A stretch of 43,963 nucleotides of DNA from Rhodoferax sp. (GTDB lineage Bacteria > Pseudomonadota > Gammaproteobacteria > Burkholderiales > Burkholderiaceae_C). Below, piece after piece: positions 41,939 to 43,963 of the stretch (the first letter of the stretch is position 1; each line of letters starts with the position of its first letter). The stretch is from positions 1 to 43,963 of the forward strand of contig JAUXOA010000013.1 of NCBI GenBank assembly GCA_030682475.1. Direction: 5' to 3'. The translations under genes were made by a program, and so were the position numbers. The notes under the pieces are model-generated. The model did not search any database, had not been told where the DNA came from, and saw only the letters and a list, made by a program, of their open reading frames with translations.

Positions 41939-43814
41939 AATCTGAGGTATCCCGTATCAGCAAACCCTCACCATGCGTCTTGGCATCGTGCTTGGCCCGC
42001 GCGGCGACCGAGGCCACCTGCTCGGCACTGGAAAATTCGTCGCGATGAATTTTGACCGCGCCGATCGATAGGGTGGTCAAAGGGAAGAACCTTGCAATTC
42101 CGTGCCGATCTTCCGCATAAATACCACCCGCCTCGCGGGCCGACACGTCAAACAACTCAATTGCGCCGCCCGCAAATTCGCTCACGATCTGCTGGCATTG
42201 CAACTCCCAGTCGGCGCTCTGGTACAAGATGATGAAATCGTCGCCGCCCACGTGCCCCACAAAATCACGCTGGGGATCACAATGTGCCAAGGCGAGCCTG
42301 GCAAGCAGCCGAATCATTTCATCGCCGCGCCAATAACCATATTGGTCATTAAATGGTTTGAAATTGTTCAAATCTGCGTAGCAGGCCACAAATTCAGCAC
42401 CGCTTTTCAAGAGCCGTTCAATATGCTGGCTGATCGGAATATTGCCAGGCAGAAAGGTCAAGGGGTTGGCATGGCGTGCCGCCTCAATGCGCGTTTCCAT
42501 GACGGAGCGGACAAGCTGTTCTCCCGTGCCCAAGCCTACATAACGGCCATTTTCCGTCACAATAAAACCATCCGCCAGGTAGCGCTGATCGCTCGAGGTA
42601 AGAATACAGATCAACTCTTCAACGTTATGGTTGCGCTCAATCAGTCGGGGATCGGGATTGATATGCGCCGCACACGGCTTTCGTCCCCATACCTCCCGGT
42701 AATACAGCTTGGTGTATTCGTTCATGAAACGCGAACGGTTGATAATCCCCACCGCTCGGCTGCCGTCCATGACTGCCACCGCATGAAGGTCTGTGTGGGC
42801 CGAAAACAGAACCGCCAATTCATTGTTGGTGGTGGCCAACCCTACAGCCGGAGCCTCAAGCACCGCCAGACGGCTGAGGTGGCCGGTATGGGTCGCCCGG
42901 CGCAGCTCGGGGTACACGGCAACCCTTCGATCCCGAATCACCTCCAGTGCCTTGGCTTCGATCTGCTCATACGGCAGCGGTGCCGGCCGCCCAAGAAGAT
43001 AGCCTTGCCCATACGCAATGCCAAGATCACGCAAAACACGCAAGTCCTCTTCTGTCTCGATGCCCTCCGCCACCAGCGAGGTATCAAAGATCGCGGCAAT
43101 TTGCTGCAGGGCCTGAATCGTTTTGAGCTTGTCGGCGTGCTGGCTGATGTTCTTGGTAAAGTATTTGTCGATCTTCACAAACTCCGGTTTGAGCTGCGAC
43201 CACAGCCGAAGACTGGACCTGCCATCACCAAAATCATCCAGCGCCAGTGACACGCCGGTCGTGCGTATCTCGGCCACGACACTGGCCAGGTAGTCCATGT
43301 CGGTCACGCGTTCATGCTCGGTAATTTCGAGCACCAGCATGCGTGGCAAAACATCAAAACCACCGATCAACTCCATCAGGGCATCGCGTCCGCAGTGTTT
43401 CAGAACCTGCACCAGCACTCCAGCGCTGATATTCACAAACAGCCGCCCGGTTTGAAGAAGTGCGCCCCAGCGGTCTAGCGCCGCAATGACACAAAAGTTT
43501 TCAAACTCAAAGTTCAAACTCTCCTGTGCGGCAGCCGCCAACAGCACATCTGGCGTATGAAATGACGTATCTTGCGGCCCCCTGATCAGGGCTTCATGAG
43601 AATAAATGGCGCCATCGCGCAGCGACACGATGGGCTGAAATACGGGGTAGAGTCCTTTGCTGCGCATCAAACAAGCCAGTGGCCCACGCCCTCGCCGCAC
43701 AGCATTTGAACGCATGACCATTGGCATACACCTGGCACTTCGTTGTTCCAGACCAATCGGATAAAACTCAATCGCGGATACTGCCGCCGTAGCGGCCAGT
43801 CGAACAAGGCTCAT
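41925..43814 (-). CDS. EAL-CBS-GGDEF cyclic-di-GMP protein
   Basis: A 629-residue cytoplasmic signalling protein with no membrane segment. Domains in order: EAL phosphodiesterase (about 55-290) with EALIRGP (E74), NIS, EITEHE, LDDFGDG (D193, D194), VKID and VAEGIE (E250), so all catalytic residues seem present; a CBS-pair-like region (about 300-440); and a C-terminal GGDEF domain whose signature reads GGDDF (523-527). The E-to-D change may lower or alter cyclase activity; no RxxD inhibitory site is seen. The start is uncertain: 43814 (ATG) is used, but TTG 43859 and ATG 43727 are in frame. It overlaps ppx tail to tail by 14 nt. Confidence 0.88.
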   Translation of the reverse strand: MSLVRLAATAAVSAIEFYPIGLEQRSARCMPMVMRSNAVRRGRGPLACLMRSKGLYPVFQPIVSLRDGAIYSHEALIRGPQDTSFHTPDVLLAAAAQESLNFEFENFCVIAALDRWGALLQTGRLFVNISAGVLVQVLKHCGRDALMELIGGFDVLPRMLVLEITEHERVTDMDYLASVVAEIRTTGVSLALDDFGDGRSSLRLWSQLKPEFVKIDKYFTKNISQHADKLKTIQALQQIAAIFDTSLVAEGIETEEDLRVLRDLGIAYGQGYLLGRPAPLPYEQIEAKALEVIRDRRVAVYPELRRATHTGHLSRLAVLEAPAVGLATTNNELAVLFSAHTDLHAVAVMDGSRAVGIINRSRFMNEYTKLYYREVWGRKPCAAHINPDPRLIERNHNVEELICILTSSDQRYLADGFIVTENGRYVGLGTGEQLVRSVMETRIEAARHANPLTFLPGNIPISQHIERLLKSGAEFVACYADLNNFKPFNDQYGYWRGDEMIRLLARLALAHCDPQRDFVGHVGGDDFIILYQSADWELQCQQIVSEFAGGAIELFDVSAREAGGIYAEDRHGIARFFPLTTLSIGAVKIHRDEFSSAEQVASVAARAKHDAKTHGEGLLIRDTSDFSVR

Positions 43815-43922
43815 TGGATGCAATCGTTGAGGCTGTAAAAAAACCTCTTCCAAGGGCAAATCCCGTCATCGTTTGTGATGTCAGTAACGTTTGCGATTTA
43901 TCGCAATTGATCCTCTCACAAC

Positions 43923-43963
43923 ATGGCCCGCTACAAACCCCAAGACCACAACAGCCTGCTGCT
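43923..43963 (+). CDS. Start of a probable transposase, cut by window edge
   Basis: Thirteen codons, MARYKPQDHNSLL, read to the window end. This opening resembles that of IS1182-like DDE transposases as I recall them, but 13 residues cannot prove it. A small inverted repeat TTGCGA-TTTA-TCGCAA lies about 20-35 nt upstream and could belong to the left end of an insertion sequence. Confidence 0.45.
   Translation, partial: MARYKPQDHNSLL

Noticed and set aside
1..43963. tRNA, rRNA or riboswitch genes
   Set aside because: No cloverleaf, ribosomal RNA segment or known riboswitch core was recognised by eye on either strand.

Overview
The window looks like a chromosome segment of a betaproteobacterium of the Burkholderiales, most likely Comamonadaceae (Polaromonas, Rhodoferax or Variovorax-like). 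This rests on gene content and protein style: Rho, type-B L31, the pst-pho genes, a Bug-type binding protein, a Rieske oxygenase with a VanB-like reductase, and CoA-dependent aerobic benzoate (box) genes. It also rests on several families of intergenic palindromic repeats. No taxonomic marker RNA is present, so the genus is not fixed.

Layout. (1) 1-4465: an aromatic-acid locus. A phthalate-dioxygenase-like Rieske oxygenase is divergent from an overlapping operon of reductase, dihydrodiol-dehydrogenase-like Gfo/Idh protein and MarR regulator. The two promoters overlap inside a palindrome. A Bug binding protein is cut by the left edge. (2) 4672-11078: AddA/AddB-type helicase-nuclease genes on the minus strand, separated by a 438-bp imperfect palindrome. 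(3) 11226-15481: housekeeping genes trxA, rho and rpmE2, then a GT-C-like membrane protein. (4) 15519-16910: phoR. (5) 16911-34494: a catabolic block lying between phoR and phoB. It holds a Liv-type ABC transporter; a GC-rich plus-strand operon (EntE-like ligase, split aroyl-CoA monooxygenase, dienoyl-CoA-reductase-like flavoprotein, two small proteins); benzoate-CoA ligase and a flavodoxin; and boxR-boxC-boxB. (6) 34495-39748: phoB, phoU, pstB, pstA, pstC and pstS on the minus strand behind a Pho box. (7) 39830-43963: an MliC-like lipoprotein with its own Pho box, ppx, an EAL-CBS-GGDEF protein and the start of a probable transposase.

How the genes work together. In other beta- and gammaproteobacteria phoB and phoR are normally adjacent. 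Here all pst-pho genes keep the same strand, but phoR is 17.6 kb away, directly downstream of livF. The simplest reading is that a catabolic island entered between phoB and phoR. The island provides uptake (Liv-type ABC transporter), activation (benzoate-CoA ligase), ring epoxidation (BoxB), ring hydrolysis (BoxC) and benzoyl-CoA sensing (BoxR). boxA, the reductase of the epoxidase, is not in the window. The block minus 17048-30143 is interrupted by the oppositely oriented 22398-27939 operon, whose base composition looks different and which is preceded by a 350-bp element with 18-bp perfect inverted ends. This operon is the best candidate for an undescribed system: a CoA-dependent aromatic hydroxylation/reduction pathway with two unrecognised small partners and an altered iron-sulfur motif.

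Repeats are a strong theme. A hairpin family with GGGACAG/CTGTCC(C/T) arms occurs at five intergenic loci, always in the same orientation, and at three of them it ends just before a start codon. All reading is by eye; alignments, GC profiles and family assignments were not computed.
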